DNA of 64,000 nucleotides from JAXLQL01 sp046331625 (GCA_046331625.1 JAXLQL010000002.1:496001-560000); one strand, 5' to 3'; positions 28,419 to 36,893 are shown, counted from the first letter of the stretch. The notes: generated by a model not told the origin, from the letters alone. Numbers and translations: made by a program.

Positions 28419-29609
28419 TCAGTGACGATCTCTCCACGGCAGCCTCGCGCGGACCTCATCAATGATGAGCCGCACTCCTTGATTGTCCGATGGGTTCATC
28501 CACAGCATTCGCTCGAACACACCTACCGCTTCCTTGAACCGCTCAAGTCTCCAGAGGCACAGCGCGAAGTTGTGCATGCAGCGAAGGAAGGGCCGGTTGT
28601 CGATAAGACCCCAGGGCAGCACACCGTCGAACCGCTTCGGAAGCGACAACTCGCCGATTCGGACGCCGGCCTCGCAATGGCGAATCGCGTGTTCCGGATG
28701 CTTCTGGAACGACAGGCTTCCGAGGTGCGCGTGCGCATCCAGACATCGCAGATCGGACCGGCAAAGCTCCATCAGCAACTCACGGGCGCCGGAAATGTCC
28801 CCGGCCGCTTTCCTGCCGGTCGACTCGATGATGGGATCCGAATCCCAGTCGCCGGGGTCTTGACCCGGGATCACTTGCTCCATCTCGAATGCCGGCCTGG
28901 GGCCACGCCTGATGATCGGCCGAGCCCAAGCCTCGATTGGTTCTCCAGGCTCGCCCCAGTATTCCTGCTTGGGGTCCCACATGCCGAGGGGAGTGAGCCG
29001 CAGCGGCGTCAACCCCAGAGCCTCGACGTCGAGGCGCGTGGATTCGACGATGCCCGAGAGGCACGCACCGCCGCGGTGCGTCCACTGCTTCGTGGGCTTC
29101 ACGGCCGCGATCTCGCCAGGCACGAGGTCGAGCTTGCCGCTGTTGCGTAGTGTGACGGTCTCCTGCGACGGGAGGATTCTGCACTCGGCCGCGTGGCGCG
29201 AAACCGATAGCACGGCCAGTTCGAGAGTCGCCTCTGGTTGAGGCGAGGGTGCCTCCTGTGCCCGAGGTTGCTGTGGCCGCCTGCCCGCAGGATACGGTGT
29301 AACCCCCATCCACAGGCGGTAGGCAGCCACGTAGCGTTGGGCGGCTGCGCTGGCGAAGACGATATCCGAGGTGGCGACGTCATGCTTCGATCCATCGGCG
29401 CGCCGGCACTTTGCGATCAAGCCACGGCGCGGGTTGCCGGCATAGTCTATCTTGGTCACCTCCACCGGCGAACCCACTACCGTGGCGCTCGCAGGGAAGC
29501 TGATGTTGTCTTCGAACACTTGCCGGAATGCCCACAGTTGCTCATCCTCGCCCTCGGCGTCAGTGAGGATCTCGTCGACCAACAATGCGATGTCCCGATT
29601 CTTGCCCAT
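28419..29609 (-). CDS. Conserved hypothetical protein with TPR-like C-terminus
   Basis: 396 residues, no export signal. Residues 1-115 form an alpha/beta domain ('DIALLVDEILTDAEGEDEQL', 'RRGLIAKCRRADGSKHDVATSDIVFA'), followed by a Pro/Gln-rich linker and a second strand-rich domain ('LVPGEIAAVKPTKQWTHRGG'). Residues ~275-390 are helical repeats ('ARELLMELCRSDLRCLDAHA', 'FALCLWRLERFKEAVGVFER'). I know similar cytoplasmic TPR proteins but no assigned function. Its start lies 5 nt after the cyclophilin stop; its 3' end is copied in the adjacent duplication. Confidence 0.75.
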   Translation of the reverse strand: MGKNRDIALLVDEILTDAEGEDEQLWAFRQVFEDNISFPASATVVGSPVEVTKIDYAGNPRRGLIAKCRRADGSKHDVATSDIVFASAAAQRYVAAYRLWMGVTPYPAGRRPQQPRAQEAPSPQPEATLELAVLSVSRHAAECRILPSQETVTLRNSGKLDLVPGEIAAVKPTKQWTHRGGACLSGIVESTRLDVEALGLTPLRLTPLGMWDPKQEYWGEPGEPIEAWARPIIRRGPRPAFEMEQVIPGQDPGDWDSDPIIESTGRKAAGDISGARELLMELCRSDLRCLDAHAHLGSLSFQKHPEHAIRHCEAGVRIGELSLPKRFDGVLPWGLIDNRPFLRCMHNFALCLWRLERFKEAVGVFERMLWMNPSDNQGVRLIIDEVRARLPWRDRH

Positions 29610-29614
29610 GCGAA

Positions 29615-30958
29615 CTATTGCGCGACCACCGGGATGTAGAGCGTCTGCTCGGTTTCCTCTCCAGCCACGAACACGCGCACGCGTTGATCGCCCGCCTGCG
29701 CGTCTTTCGGAACCACGACGTTGAACTGGTACACGCCGACCAGTCCCGGAGCCAAGCCCGCGTAGCCGACCTCGGCGCGGGTGTCGCCCACTCGGATCTC
29801 GACATCGGCGACGGTTCGTGCGAGCGCATCGGCGATGCGCCCGGCCACGGCCACGCTCGAAGGCGTCACGTCGCCGAAGCCCGTGCCATAGAAGATCAAC
29901 GTCTCGCCGGGGATCGCCGGAGCATTCGGCACACCGGGGATCCCGTTGGCGGCGAAGCCGCCCGCAGGCCGCGCGGCCACGGCGTACTGCTTGTCGCCGA
30001 CCTTGAAAGACGAGGGCGCCAGCAATCCGGGTGCCCGTTCACGAACGGGGAGCCGCACGGCGTTGCTCGGAAGGTTCTGGTAGTTCACCACGATCGAGAC
30101 GGTTCCGGTGGGGATCTCGGTGGGCAGTTGCACATTCACTTGAGAGGGACTCGCGTAGCTGACATAGGCTCGCACACCATTGACCGTGACATTGACACCG
30201 TCGAGCGAGATGGGAGCGTCGGGTCCATTGAAGTCCCTCGACGCCCATGCGCGGCCGTTGCCGCCGCCCAGACGCGAGCCGTAGATCTCTACGTGCGAGC
30301 CGGGCGCGGCGTAGGGAAAGCCGCCGAACGCACTGGCGGTTTGGATGCCGTTGTCGGTGATGGTTGGATTCTCGGCGAGGACGCTGATCGAGGTGACGGT
30401 GACCAAGTTGCTGCTCGTCAGGGTGCCGGAGAAGTTTTGCACGGGCAGCGCATCGAACGGGGCGTCGAGGGCAATGACGCGCAGAGCCGCGATCCGATCC
30501 ATCACTTGCAGCCCGGCATCATTGGCGATGCGCCCGAAGACAGTAAAGCCGCCGTTCTGGTTGTTCAGGTTCTGGGAGTTGTCGCCGAGGTTGAAGAACC
30601 ATTGGTTGGTTGCGGTGTCGGGTCCGCTGCCGAGCTTCGCCATGGCGATGGTGCCGCGAGTGTTCGAGACGTTGTACTCGTTGCGGATGGGCGGGTCCTG
30701 CGACACCGCTGCGAACGCGTTGTTAGTGAAGCGAAACCCGCCGCCCTGGATGACGAATCCCGGTACCGAGCGGTGGAAGATCGTGTTGTTGTAGACGCCC
30801 CGGTTGGTGTAAGAGAGGAAGTTCTGGACCGTGCGCGGCGCAGACTGTGGAAGCAGGATCACGTCGATGTCGCCGAGGTTGGTGCGGAAGCGCACGGTCT
30901 GCGCGGCGAGGAGGGCGGGCAACAGAAGGATGAGGAGGGAACGGCAGATCAGACTCAT
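29615..30958 (-). CDS. Secreted cyclophilin with TIGR03437-type C-terminal domain
   Basis: 447 residues. Signal peptide 'RSLLILLLPALLAAQ'. Residues ~20-180 are a cyclophilin-type peptidyl-prolyl isomerase ('VRFRTNLGDIDVILLPQSAP', 'FHRSVPGFVIQGGG', 'GTIAMAKLGSGPDTATNQWF', 'GGFTVFGRIANDAGLQ'). From ~205 comes the domain found at the C-terminus of hundreds of Solibacter proteins ('APGSHVEIYGSRLGG', 'VNVQLPTEIPTGTVSIVVNY', 'PGETLIFYGTGFGDVTPSSV', 'GLVGVYQFNVVVP'). The first domain should assist folding in the periplasm or at the surface; the second may be an Ig-like attachment module. It lies between the histidine kinase and the TPR-like gene on the same strand. Confidence 0.9.
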   Translation of the reverse strand: MSLICRSLLILLLPALLAAQTVRFRTNLGDIDVILLPQSAPRTVQNFLSYTNRGVYNNTIFHRSVPGFVIQGGGFRFTNNAFAAVSQDPPIRNEYNVSNTRGTIAMAKLGSGPDTATNQWFFNLGDNSQNLNNQNGGFTVFGRIANDAGLQVMDRIAALRVIALDAPFDALPVQNFSGTLTSSNLVTVTSISVLAENPTITDNGIQTASAFGGFPYAAPGSHVEIYGSRLGGGNGRAWASRDFNGPDAPISLDGVNVTVNGVRAYVSYASPSQVNVQLPTEIPTGTVSIVVNYQNLPSNAVRLPVRERAPGLLAPSSFKVGDKQYAVAARPAGGFAANGIPGVPNAPAIPGETLIFYGTGFGDVTPSSVAVAGRIADALARTVADVEIRVGDTRAEVGYAGLAPGLVGVYQFNVVVPKDAQAGDQRVRVFVAGEETEQTLYIPVVAQ

Positions 30959-31002
30959 GAAGCTCTTCCGATTCTAAACCACGGCTCTGGGCTTGCCTCG
31001 AA

Positions 31003-32322
31003 CTAGGACGCCACCCGAGGGAGGCGGATCCGAATCTCCAGTCCCGGCGCCGCGTTGACCGCCGCGATCGCGCCCCTGTGCAATTCGACGGCGCGCTTGG
31101 CGATCGAGAGGCCGAGTCCGAAGCCTCCACCGGAGCGGCTTGCGTCGGCGCGGTAGAACGCGTCGAACAGATGCGGCAGCGCTTCGGCGGGCGCGCCTGG
31201 ACCGCGATCGCGCACCGAGACCGTGGCTTGCTTGTCGTCTCCGGTCAAGTCCACCGAGATCGCCTCGCCTGAGGGCGAGTAGCGGATCGCATTGCGCAAG
31301 ACGTTCTCCACGGCGCGCCGCAGCAGTTCGGGATCGGCGTCGGCCATCACCGCGCCCGGCGTCTTCAGTTCGATGCGGCAGCCGTGCTCGGTCGCCTCGA
31401 GGCGGTGGTCTTCTACGATCTCGGCGAGGAACTCGTCAAGCCGCAGGCTTTCGATGCGCACGGCCGATGCCTCCGCTTCGCCGCGTGTTACTTGGAGCAG
31501 GCCACCCACCAGGTCGTTGAGGCGATCGGCTTCGCGCTGGATGCGGTCGAGTGCGCCATCGCGCTCGGACTCACCGCTCGAGCGGGCCAGTTCGACGGCG
31601 AGTCCGAGACGGGTGAGCGGTGTGCGAAGCTCGTGCGAGAGATCGGTGAGCAGCCGCCGTTGCGAGGTGACCAATGACTCGATGCGCTCGGCCATGCGGT
31701 CAAAGGTGCGCGCGAGTTGGCCGATCTCGTCGCGCCGGCGCGAGTTCACGCGCAGGCCGAGTTGGCCTTCGCCGAAGCGCTCTACCGAGTGTTGGAGTTC
31801 GCGGATGGGCTTGGTCATGCGATAGGCGAGGAGAGCGGCGAAGATCCCCACCGAGAGCAACACCCAGAGCTCGGCGGGGAAGGGCGGCAGGAAGCCGGGC
31901 CGCGCGCGCCCGGGTCCGCCGACGCGCATGAAGATGCGATAGCGCCCGTCGGCGCTCGCCAGGGAGCCGTAAACCTTGCCGCGGAAGAAGACTGGACCGC
32001 GTGGTCCGAAGCGGCGGTTGTCGGCGTGTTCGGCCATCTCATGACGGTCCGTGCCGTCGCGGAGGTCGCGTCCGGACTGATCGAGCAGGTACACTTCGCC
32101 GCCGGGGATTGCGTCGAGGTGCTTGCGCAGGCCTTCGGCTCCTCCGGTTTCGTAGGCACGAGATGCGGCGGCGAGCTCGAGTTCATAGAGGCGGCGGAAG
32201 GGAGCGCCGCGGGGCACGCCGGTGCTGTCGCGGTCGCGATTGGCGATCCAGACCAGGGCCGCGCCGGTGATGAGGACGATGGCGAGGAACCAGACCACAA
32301 CCTTTAGATAGATGCGGCTCAT
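31003..32322 (-). CDS. Sensor histidine kinase, CpxA/BaeS-like
   Basis: 439 residues. TM1 'VVVWFLAIVLITGAALVWIA', a periplasmic domain of ~120 residues, TM2 'LWVLLSVGIFAALLAYRM', HAMP ('PIRELQHSVERFGEGQLGLR'), DHp with H-box 'LTDLSHELRTPLTRLGLA', then HATPase: N-box 'ENVLRNAIRYSP', G1 'VRDRGPGAP', G2 'GGFGLGLSIAKR'. All kinase residues are present. The partner regulator lies immediately upstream, but a 218-bp repeat insertion separates them. A divergent Spy/CpxP-like gene suggests the module senses envelope stress. Confidence 0.92.
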   Translation of the reverse strand: MSRIYLKVVVWFLAIVLITGAALVWIANRDRDSTGVPRGAPFRRLYELELAAASRAYETGGAEGLRKHLDAIPGGEVYLLDQSGRDLRDGTDRHEMAEHADNRRFGPRGPVFFRGKVYGSLASADGRYRIFMRVGGPGRARPGFLPPFPAELWVLLSVGIFAALLAYRMTKPIRELQHSVERFGEGQLGLRVNSRRRDEIGQLARTFDRMAERIESLVTSQRRLLTDLSHELRTPLTRLGLAVELARSSGESERDGALDRIQREADRLNDLVGGLLQVTRGEAEASAVRIESLRLDEFLAEIVEDHRLEATEHGCRIELKTPGAVMADADPELLRRAVENVLRNAIRYSPSGEAISVDLTGDDKQATVSVRDRGPGAPAEALPHLFDAFYRADASRSGGGFGLGLSIAKRAVELHRGAIAAVNAAPGLEIRIRLPRVAS

Positions 32323-32557
32323 GGGTCACGCCTCGGCTGGGGGGGGCTTGATAGGGTGCGGAGGTTCGGTGGCGGGACTGAGGTCCCGCGTAGGCCGACG
32401 CCCGCCCTAGACGGCGGGGCAGGTGCTGAGGAGGGAAGCGGCATGCTTTCGCGGGCTTCGAAGCGAGCTCCGGCAGCGGGACTGAAGTCCCGCGCAGGCT
32501 GAAGCCTGCCCCACAGGTGCGATCGATGACTGCGGGTCATGGGTCACGCCTCGGCTG
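32319..32557. repeat. REP-like element flanked by 21-bp direct repeats
   Basis: The identical 21-mers at 32319-32339 and 32537-32557 hold the kinase start (CAT) and the regulator stop (TCA). Between them lie two dispersed palindromic repeat units, copy B (32371-32406) and copy C (32474-32515). Removing one 218-bp unit restores TGA-CCC-ATG, a 3-nt gap between regulator and kinase. This looks like an insertion with duplicated target. Confidence 0.85.
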
Positions 32558-33233
32558 CGTCGCCGGGCTTGCGCAGGAACTGGTAGCCGACGCCGCGGAT
32601 GGTCTTGATGCGGTCCGCGCCTACCTTTTTGCGTAGGTGCGCGATGTGGACGTCGATGGCGCGATCGAACGGCGTGGCCTTCCTTTGATAGAGCTGCTCC
32701 ATGAGGTCGTCACGCGAGAGGACCCGGCCGGAGGCGCGCATGAGGGCTTGCAGGATCTCGAACTCGAAGGTTGTGGTTTCCACGTTGTGGCCATCCGCGG
32801 TGACGGTGCGCGTGGAAGGATCGAGCGTTACACCGTTGACGTGGATCGTCGCGCCGGGTTGCTCGGTGCGCGACTGCTCGACGCGGCGCAGAATGGCGCG
32901 GATGCGGGCTGCGAGTTCGCGCGGGTTGAAGGGCTTGGCGAGATAGTCGTCGGCGCCCAGTTCGAGACCGACGATGCGGTCCACGTCATCGCCGCGGGCG
33001 GTGAGCATGAGCACGGGGACGCGGCTCTTGTCGCGGAGGCGGCGGAGCACGGTGAAGCCGTCCATGCCGGGCATCATGACGTCGAGCACTACGATATCGG
33101 GAGCTCCGGTGAGCGCGGCTTCGAGGCCGCTCGGGCCATCGCTGGCGAAACCCGGGTCAAAGCCCTCGCGGCGCAGGAATTCGCCGAGAAGGGAGCGCAA
33201 ATCGGGGTCGTCATCGATGATCAGGACGTTCAC
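32544..33233 (-). CDS. OmpR/CpxR-family response regulator
   Basis: Start taken at GTG 33233 (VNVLIIDDDPDLRSLLGEFL), with GGAG just upstream; 229 residues. Receiver: acidic DDD, phospho-acceptor in 'DIVVLDVMMPGMDGF', Thr in 'VLMLTARGDD', Lys in 'YLAKPFNPRELAARI'. C-terminal winged helix ('GVTLDPSTRTVTADGHNVET', 'FEILQALMRASGRVLSRDDL', 'FDRAIDVHIAHLRKKVGADR', 'IRGVGYQF'). It should bind tandem sites and control the divergent Spy-like gene; a GTAAA-N5-GCAAA element lies in the shared intergenic region. Confidence 0.93.
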   Translation of the reverse strand: MNVLIIDDDPDLRSLLGEFLRREGFDPGFASDGPSGLEAALTGAPDIVVLDVMMPGMDGFTVLRRLRDKSRVPVLMLTARGDDVDRIVGLELGADDYLAKPFNPRELAARIRAILRRVEQSRTEQPGATIHVNGVTLDPSTRTVTADGHNVETTTFEFEILQALMRASGRVLSRDDLMEQLYQRKATPFDRAIDVHIAHLRKKVGADRIKTIRGVGYQFLRKPGDAAEA

Positions 33234-33270
33234 GCGACTCCAGACTAACACGGGCTCCTGGCGGCTGGCC

Positions 33271-33297
33271 GTAAAGATTTGCAAATGCGGGTTTGCA
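33271..33297. promoter_or_regulatory. CpxR-box-like element between regulator and Spy-like gene
   Basis: GTAAA-GATTT-GCAAA (33271-33285) differs by one base from the GTAAA-N5-GTAAA box known for E. coli CpxR. A second TTTGCA lies 14 bp on (33292-33297). It is placed between the two divergent genes. Confidence 0.5.
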
Positions 33298-33368
33298 TAC
33301 TTTTTCACTCCGCACAAACCGGCCTAACCTTGCGCCGGTAGCTTGGATTCAGGAGGTTCAAAACCTGA

Positions 33369-33884
33369 ATGTGGAATCGAATGATTCGGAAGAAAGCAGC
33401 CATGGCGCTGTGCTCGGTGGGCCTGGGGGCCGGTGTCTTCGCGGGCTTCGCTCACGCGCAGGGTCCGGGTGGACCGGGCCGGGGATTCGGCGGGCCCTTT
33501 GGCGGCCCGGGCGGGTTCGGCGAGATGATCGGCGGCTTCATGAGCCACGCGCTCGACCTGACGGATGCCCAGATTGAGCAGATCAAGGCGATCGCCAAGC
33601 AGGCGTTCGACGCGAATGCCGATTTGCGCGCGGCCATCGCCAAGCAGCGCGATGCCGAGATCGCGGCGGTGAAGGCGAACAAGCCCGAAGCGGAGTTGAC
33701 GCAGCTCGCCGGACAGTCGGCGGCGTTGATGGCTCGCTTGCACGCGGCGCAGTTGGTGGCCGGCGCGAAGATGTACCAGGTGCTGACGCCCGCGCAGCGC
33801 GAGAAACTCGACAAGATCCGCGCTGACATGCAGGAGCGGTTCCGGGGCCGGGGTCCGTTCGGGCACCGTCCTCCGGCGGAATAA
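33369..33884 (+). CDS. Spy/CpxP-family periplasmic protein
   Basis: 171 residues from ATG 33369 (AGGAGG 11 nt upstream; ATG 33381 also possible). Signal peptide ending 'GVFAGFAHAQ', then a Gly/Pro-rich stretch (GPGGPGRGFGGPFGGPGG) and two LTxxQ motifs typical of the family ('LTDAQIEQIKAIAKQ' and 'LTPAQREKLDKIRAD') in a long helical hairpin. Spy/CpxP proteins act as periplasmic chaperones and as feedback inhibitors of CpxA-type kinases. Divergent to the two-component genes, as cpxP is to cpxRA in enterobacteria. Confidence 0.88.
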   Translation: MWNRMIRKKAAMALCSVGLGAGVFAGFAHAQGPGGPGRGFGGPFGGPGGFGEMIGGFMSHALDLTDAQIEQIKAIAKQAFDANADLRAAIAKQRDAEIAAVKANKPEAELTQLAGQSAALMARLHAAQLVAGAKMYQVLTPAQREKLDKIRADMQERFRGRGPFGHRPPAE

Positions 33885-33948
33885 GTTCGAGTAAGTGCAT
33901 GCACGGGGCTGGGAGCGATCCCGGCCCTTCGCATTTCCGGCTGGGGTT

Positions 33949-34566
33949 TCATGCGGCTTTAGGGAGGCCCTCGCCGGTGATGGGGATGCCGGCTTTGAGA
34001 GCGCAGAGCTTGGCTCGGGTCCAGCGGGACTCGGAGTCGAGGCGGCGGCAGAAGGCGTCGTTGGCGAGGTCGGGGAGCGGTTGGGTTTGTTTTCGCAAAG
34101 TGGCGATGTCGGCTACAGGCGGCCGGTCCTGCGCGGGTTGCGCTGAGGCGGCTTCGCGGAGGGCGCGTTCGGTTTGGAGCTTGCGGAGTTCGGCGAGGGC
34201 GCGGTAGTAGGCGCGCTCGAACTGGGCGGCGTATCGCGTGTACTTGTCGAGTTTGGCTTCGTTTTGTTCGAGCAGGGCCGCCGCTTCCAGGCGACGTGTT
34301 TTCTCGGTTTTCCAGGCGGCCTGGACGAGGTTGGAGAATACGAGTTCTTCGTTGATGCCCTGGGGGAGGAGTTCTTCGCGCTGGAGTTCGAGGAGGAGGT
34401 CGAATTCGTCGCGGTCTTCGGGGGCGACGGCGAAGGTGGCGGAGAAGAGTCCGTGGGTGACGGCGTTCTTCGAAGAGGCCGCTTTGCCTTCGGCAGTGCG
34501 GGGTCCGGTGGATTTCTGCGCGTTGGCGCGATTGGCTTCGTTTTGCGCGGCGGTGGCGGTGGACAT
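33949..34566 (-). CDS. Acidobacterial hypothetical protein with 'STGPRT' N-terminus
   Basis: 205 residues. The N-terminus 'ANRANAQKSTGPRTAEGKAA' followed by 'KNAVTHGLFSA' is a hallmark of a very common paralogous family in Acidobacteria and Planctomycetes, usually annotated hypothetical. The rest is helical with a coiled-coil-like 'EEELVFSNLVQAAWKTEKTRRL'-type stretch. I recall a loose resemblance to small terminase-like or DNA-binding proteins, but this is not demonstrable by eye. Monocistronic; no mobile element genes nearby. Confidence 0.72.
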   Translation of the reverse strand: MSTATAAQNEANRANAQKSTGPRTAEGKAASSKNAVTHGLFSATFAVAPEDRDEFDLLLELQREELLPQGINEELVFSNLVQAAWKTEKTRRLEAAALLEQNEAKLDKYTRYAAQFERAYYRALAELRKLQTERALREAASAQPAQDRPPVADIATLRKQTQPLPDLANDAFCRRLDSESRWTRAKLCALKAGIPITGEGLPKAA

Positions 34567-35115
34567 GGTGGTCTCCTCTTGATGTAGAAATGCGAAAGGC
34601 GGCGCGGACTCGAGGGTCCGTGCCGCCTTACACTTTCAGTGTTGCATGGGGTGTCAAGGGTTTTGGGAGGCTTGGGGAGGGGGGTGCTGAAAAGGAAGGA
34701 GATATTTTCGCGGTTTGGTTGTTACGGGCGGATGGGGTAGTGGATCTCGCCGTGAGTGCTGGCAGTGGGAGTGAGGCGTGTACGGCGGGGCACCGATCCC
34801 ACGGCTTGAAACTCGCCGAAGCCATTTCGAAGGAGCCGCAACGAAGCAGATGGCCCCATGCGCCGCAACCCTCTGGGCGGCCGGGGTTTGTGCCCGCATG
34901 CTTCGTTGCTCGCCGCTCGAGATGGGCAGGCATCGCTTCCCTTCTCGCGCCTCGCCTCCCGGGTACAGATCCCGCGCCGCGCGACCCACGGGAGTCTAGC
35001 CACGGGCTGCTAAAGTTCCGCGAGCGGGACTGAAGTCCCGCGCAGACTAAAGTCTGCCCCACAATTGGACCCAAGTTTGAACTGAACTGCATCTCCGTAA
35101 TACAAGGGGAGCAAC
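34567..35115. other. Intergenic region with REP-like repeat copy D
   Basis: 549 bp without a credible gene. It contains the promoter side of the hypothetical gene and, at 35022-35063, a full dispersed repeat: GCGGGACTGAAGTCCCGC followed by GCAGACTAAAGTCTGCCCC. The middle stretch has no structure I can name. Confidence 0.6.
35022..35063 (+). repeat. Dispersed palindromic repeat, copy D
   Basis: Two adjacent palindromes, GCGGGACT-GA-AGTCCCGC and GCAGACT-AA-AGTCTGC, then CCCACA. Almost identical to copy C at 32474-32515; base changes in the second stem are compensated on both arms (GGCT/AGCC versus GACT/AGTC). Confidence 0.85.
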
Positions 35116-35517
35116 TCAGTCATGGGGTTGAGTAATTTCGCGCCGGGCGAGGGTGGCGCCGACCCACGCGCAAGGAAGTCCGGTGACGATCAGTGTTACC
35201 GGGTACCAGTGCGGACCGAATTCGGGTCCGCGATCCCAGGTGGCTGCGGCGCCGGCGGTGGCGAGCAGGGTGCCGATTGCGGCTCCTACGAGCGCGTGGG
35301 CCATGGGGCGGCTTGGCGCGAGCCTCGCGGTGAGGTAGCTTCCCGCGATGCCGTAGACGAGGCGATAGGCTGTGGCCACGGCGAACATGGCATCGGACAT
35401 GCGCTCGCTCCAGGGCGGATAGATTCCGAGCATGTGGAGTGCTTGGTCCGTGCCGAGCGAGAGGACGACGACGAGCAGGAATCCGGCGAAAAGCGCCCAG
35501 GCGCTGCGGCGCTTCAT
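35116..35517 (-). CDS. Small integral membrane protein, unknown
   Basis: 133 residues from ATG 35517, which overlaps the stop of the upstream SRPBCC gene (ATGA). Four membrane segments are visible: 'WALFAGFLLVVVLSLGTDQA', 'AMFAVATAYRLVYGIAGSYL', 'MAHALVGAAIGTLLATAGAA', 'WYPVTLIVTGLPCAWVGATL'. Family not known to me, though such small membrane proteins often follow SRPBCC genes in ArsR operons. Third gene of the operon. Confidence 0.8.
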   Translation of the reverse strand: MKRRSAWALFAGFLLVVVLSLGTDQALHMLGIYPPWSERMSDAMFAVATAYRLVYGIAGSYLTARLAPSRPMAHALVGAAIGTLLATAGAAATWDRGPEFGPHWYPVTLIVTGLPCAWVGATLARREITQPHD

Positions 35518-36470
35518 GATTTGCTCCGGAGTGGGCGGCGCAGTTCGGTTCTCCATTCGGATGGGTCGCTGGTTGTCTCTGGACCCGTGGCATAGCACTG
35601 GAAGAGATCCGGGCCGGGATCGTGTCCCTGCTCGCGGAGGCAGTCGTCGAAATCTTTCCATGCGGCGGCGAGGCCTTCGTATGGGCCGTGGTACGTTGTC
35701 TGGGCGACGCGAATGGCAGGGATCTCGCGGTTCACGACGCGGCCGGTAGGAGCTACGGGCGCCGAGACGGGCACGCAGATTTCAAAGTCGAATTTGTCGG
35801 GATGCATGGCGAAGTGGTGATCGAACCATGCTCCGGTGGGGCCGATGCCTTGCGCGTTGACGGCGGTCATGATTTCCGAGAGTGCGGGTCCGATGGCTGA
35901 TCGAATCTGACTTCGCGGAATTTCCAGGTGAATGGCCGCGGCCAACCGCGGCGCGGTGTCGATGATCGCGGGCGGGTCAATGGGCGAGTTCGACAAGAGA
36001 CCTTCCATACGGTCATAACTCGCGGCGACTCCGTGCTCCATGCCCGAGCGCGCGGCTGAATCACGAGCGGCCTGAGTCTCGTAGCGCATCGTCAGCCGCA
36101 CGTGGGTGATTCCGCGTCCGCGCTCCTCGAATTCGGTGGTGTTGATCGCTTCCCCCGGATACCAGGCGTCGTCGAACTTCTCGGTGGCTACGATCCGTTC
36201 GGGGCGAACTACTTCGAGGAACGTGCCGCCGATTCCCATCTCGTGTCCGGTGGATTCCTTCTTCCAGACGTAGCGATACTTGCCGCCGACGCGGAGGTCG
36301 ATGTCGCAGACGGGCATGGTCCAGCCGTCGGGTCCGAGGAGCCAGCGGCGCACGAGTTCCGGTTTGGTAAAGGCATCGAAAACGCGGCCGCGCGGGGCGT
36401 GGAAATCGCGCTCGATCAGAATCTCGCGATCGGACGGTGTGGATACGCGGAAGCTTTCGGGGTATTTCAT
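35514..36470 (-). CDS. AHSA1/SRPBCC domain fused to GyrI-like domain
   Basis: 318 residues. Residues 1-155 are an AHSA1-type START/SRPBCC fold ('ILIERDFHAPRGRVFDAFTK', 'VRRWLLGPDGWTMPVCDIDL', 'GGKYRYVWKKE', 'RMEGLLSN'). From ~175 a GyrI-like/bacterial effector-binding domain follows ('AAAIHLEIPRSQIRSAIGPA', 'RVAQTTYHGPYEGLAAAWKD', ending 'WRTELRRPL'). Both halves bind small hydrophobic ligands in known relatives. The stop overlaps the next start and the start overlaps the ArsR stop, so all three genes are coupled. The fusion is unusual, since the domains are normally separate proteins. Confidence 0.88.
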   Translation of the reverse strand: MKYPESFRVSTPSDREILIERDFHAPRGRVFDAFTKPELVRRWLLGPDGWTMPVCDIDLRVGGKYRYVWKKESTGHEMGIGGTFLEVVRPERIVATEKFDDAWYPGEAINTTEFEERGRGITHVRLTMRYETQAARDSAARSGMEHGVAASYDRMEGLLSNSPIDPPAIIDTAPRLAAAIHLEIPRSQIRSAIGPALSEIMTAVNAQGIGPTGAWFDHHFAMHPDKFDFEICVPVSAPVAPTGRVVNREIPAIRVAQTTYHGPYEGLAAAWKDFDDCLREQGHDPGPDLFQCYATGPETTSDPSEWRTELRRPLRSKS

Positions 36471-36844
36471 CGGGTCTCCTTGCGGGGGCGCGGGCGTTTC
36501 TCAGGCTTCTGAGCGGGATCGGTCTCGGCGAGCAGCGCGTCGAGCCGGGCGAAGGAAGTCTCCCAGAAGCGGCGGTACTGATCGAGCCAGGCGCTGGCTT
36601 CGGCGAGGCGGCGCGGCTCGAGACGGCTGGGGCGGCGCTGGGCGTCGCGGTCGCGGGAGATGAGGCCGGCGCGCTCGAGAACCTTCAGGTGCTTGGAGAT
36701 GGCGGGCTGCGACATCGAGAAGGGCTCGGCGAGTTCGGTGACGGTGGCTTCGCCCGAGGCGAGCCGGGCGAGGATGGCGCGGCGGGTGGGGTCAGAGAGG
36801 GCGGCGAAAGTGGAGTCGAGTTGGCCGGATGTGTGAATAACCAT
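36467..36844 (-). CDS. ArsR-family transcriptional regulator
   Basis: Start taken at ATG 36844 (MVIHTSGQLDSTFAAL); GTG 36874 would place the -10 box inside the gene. 125 residues. Winged helix: 'FAALSDPTRRAILARLASGE', 'VTELAEPFSMSQPAISKHLK', 'LERAGLISRDRDAQRRPSRL'. No Cys metal-binding motif in helix 3, so it belongs to the non-metal branch usually paired with SRPBCC genes. First gene of the three-gene operon, with a consensus-like promoter and an AACC/GGTT operator array upstream, fitting autorepression. Confidence 0.9.
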   Translation of the reverse strand: MVIHTSGQLDSTFAALSDPTRRAILARLASGEATVTELAEPFSMSQPAISKHLKVLERAGLISRDRDAQRRPSRLEPRRLAEASAWLDQYRRFWETSFARLDALLAETDPAQKPEKRPRPRKETR

Positions 36845-36847
36845 TAG

Positions 36848-36893
36848 GTTAAATAACCAATTGGTATTGTACACGGTGCGCCGGCGTTGTCAA
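36848..36893 (-). promoter_or_regulatory. Promoter and operator of the ArsR operon
   Basis: Minus strand: TTGACA (36888-36893), 16-nt spacer, TACAAT (36866-36871). Directly downstream is the perfect palindrome ACCAATTGGT (36856-36865), overlapped by GGTT-AAAT-AACC (36848-36859). The ATG at 36844 leaves a 5' leader of about 14 nt. Confidence 0.7.

Noticed and set aside
28205..28465. Plus-strand 86-codon frame over the duplicated junction
   Set aside because: Lies on the wrong strand relative to both source genes; explained fully by the duplication.
33949..34566. Phage terminase small subunit
   Set aside because: The N-terminal motif belongs to a chromosomal paralogous family; no phage genes nearby.
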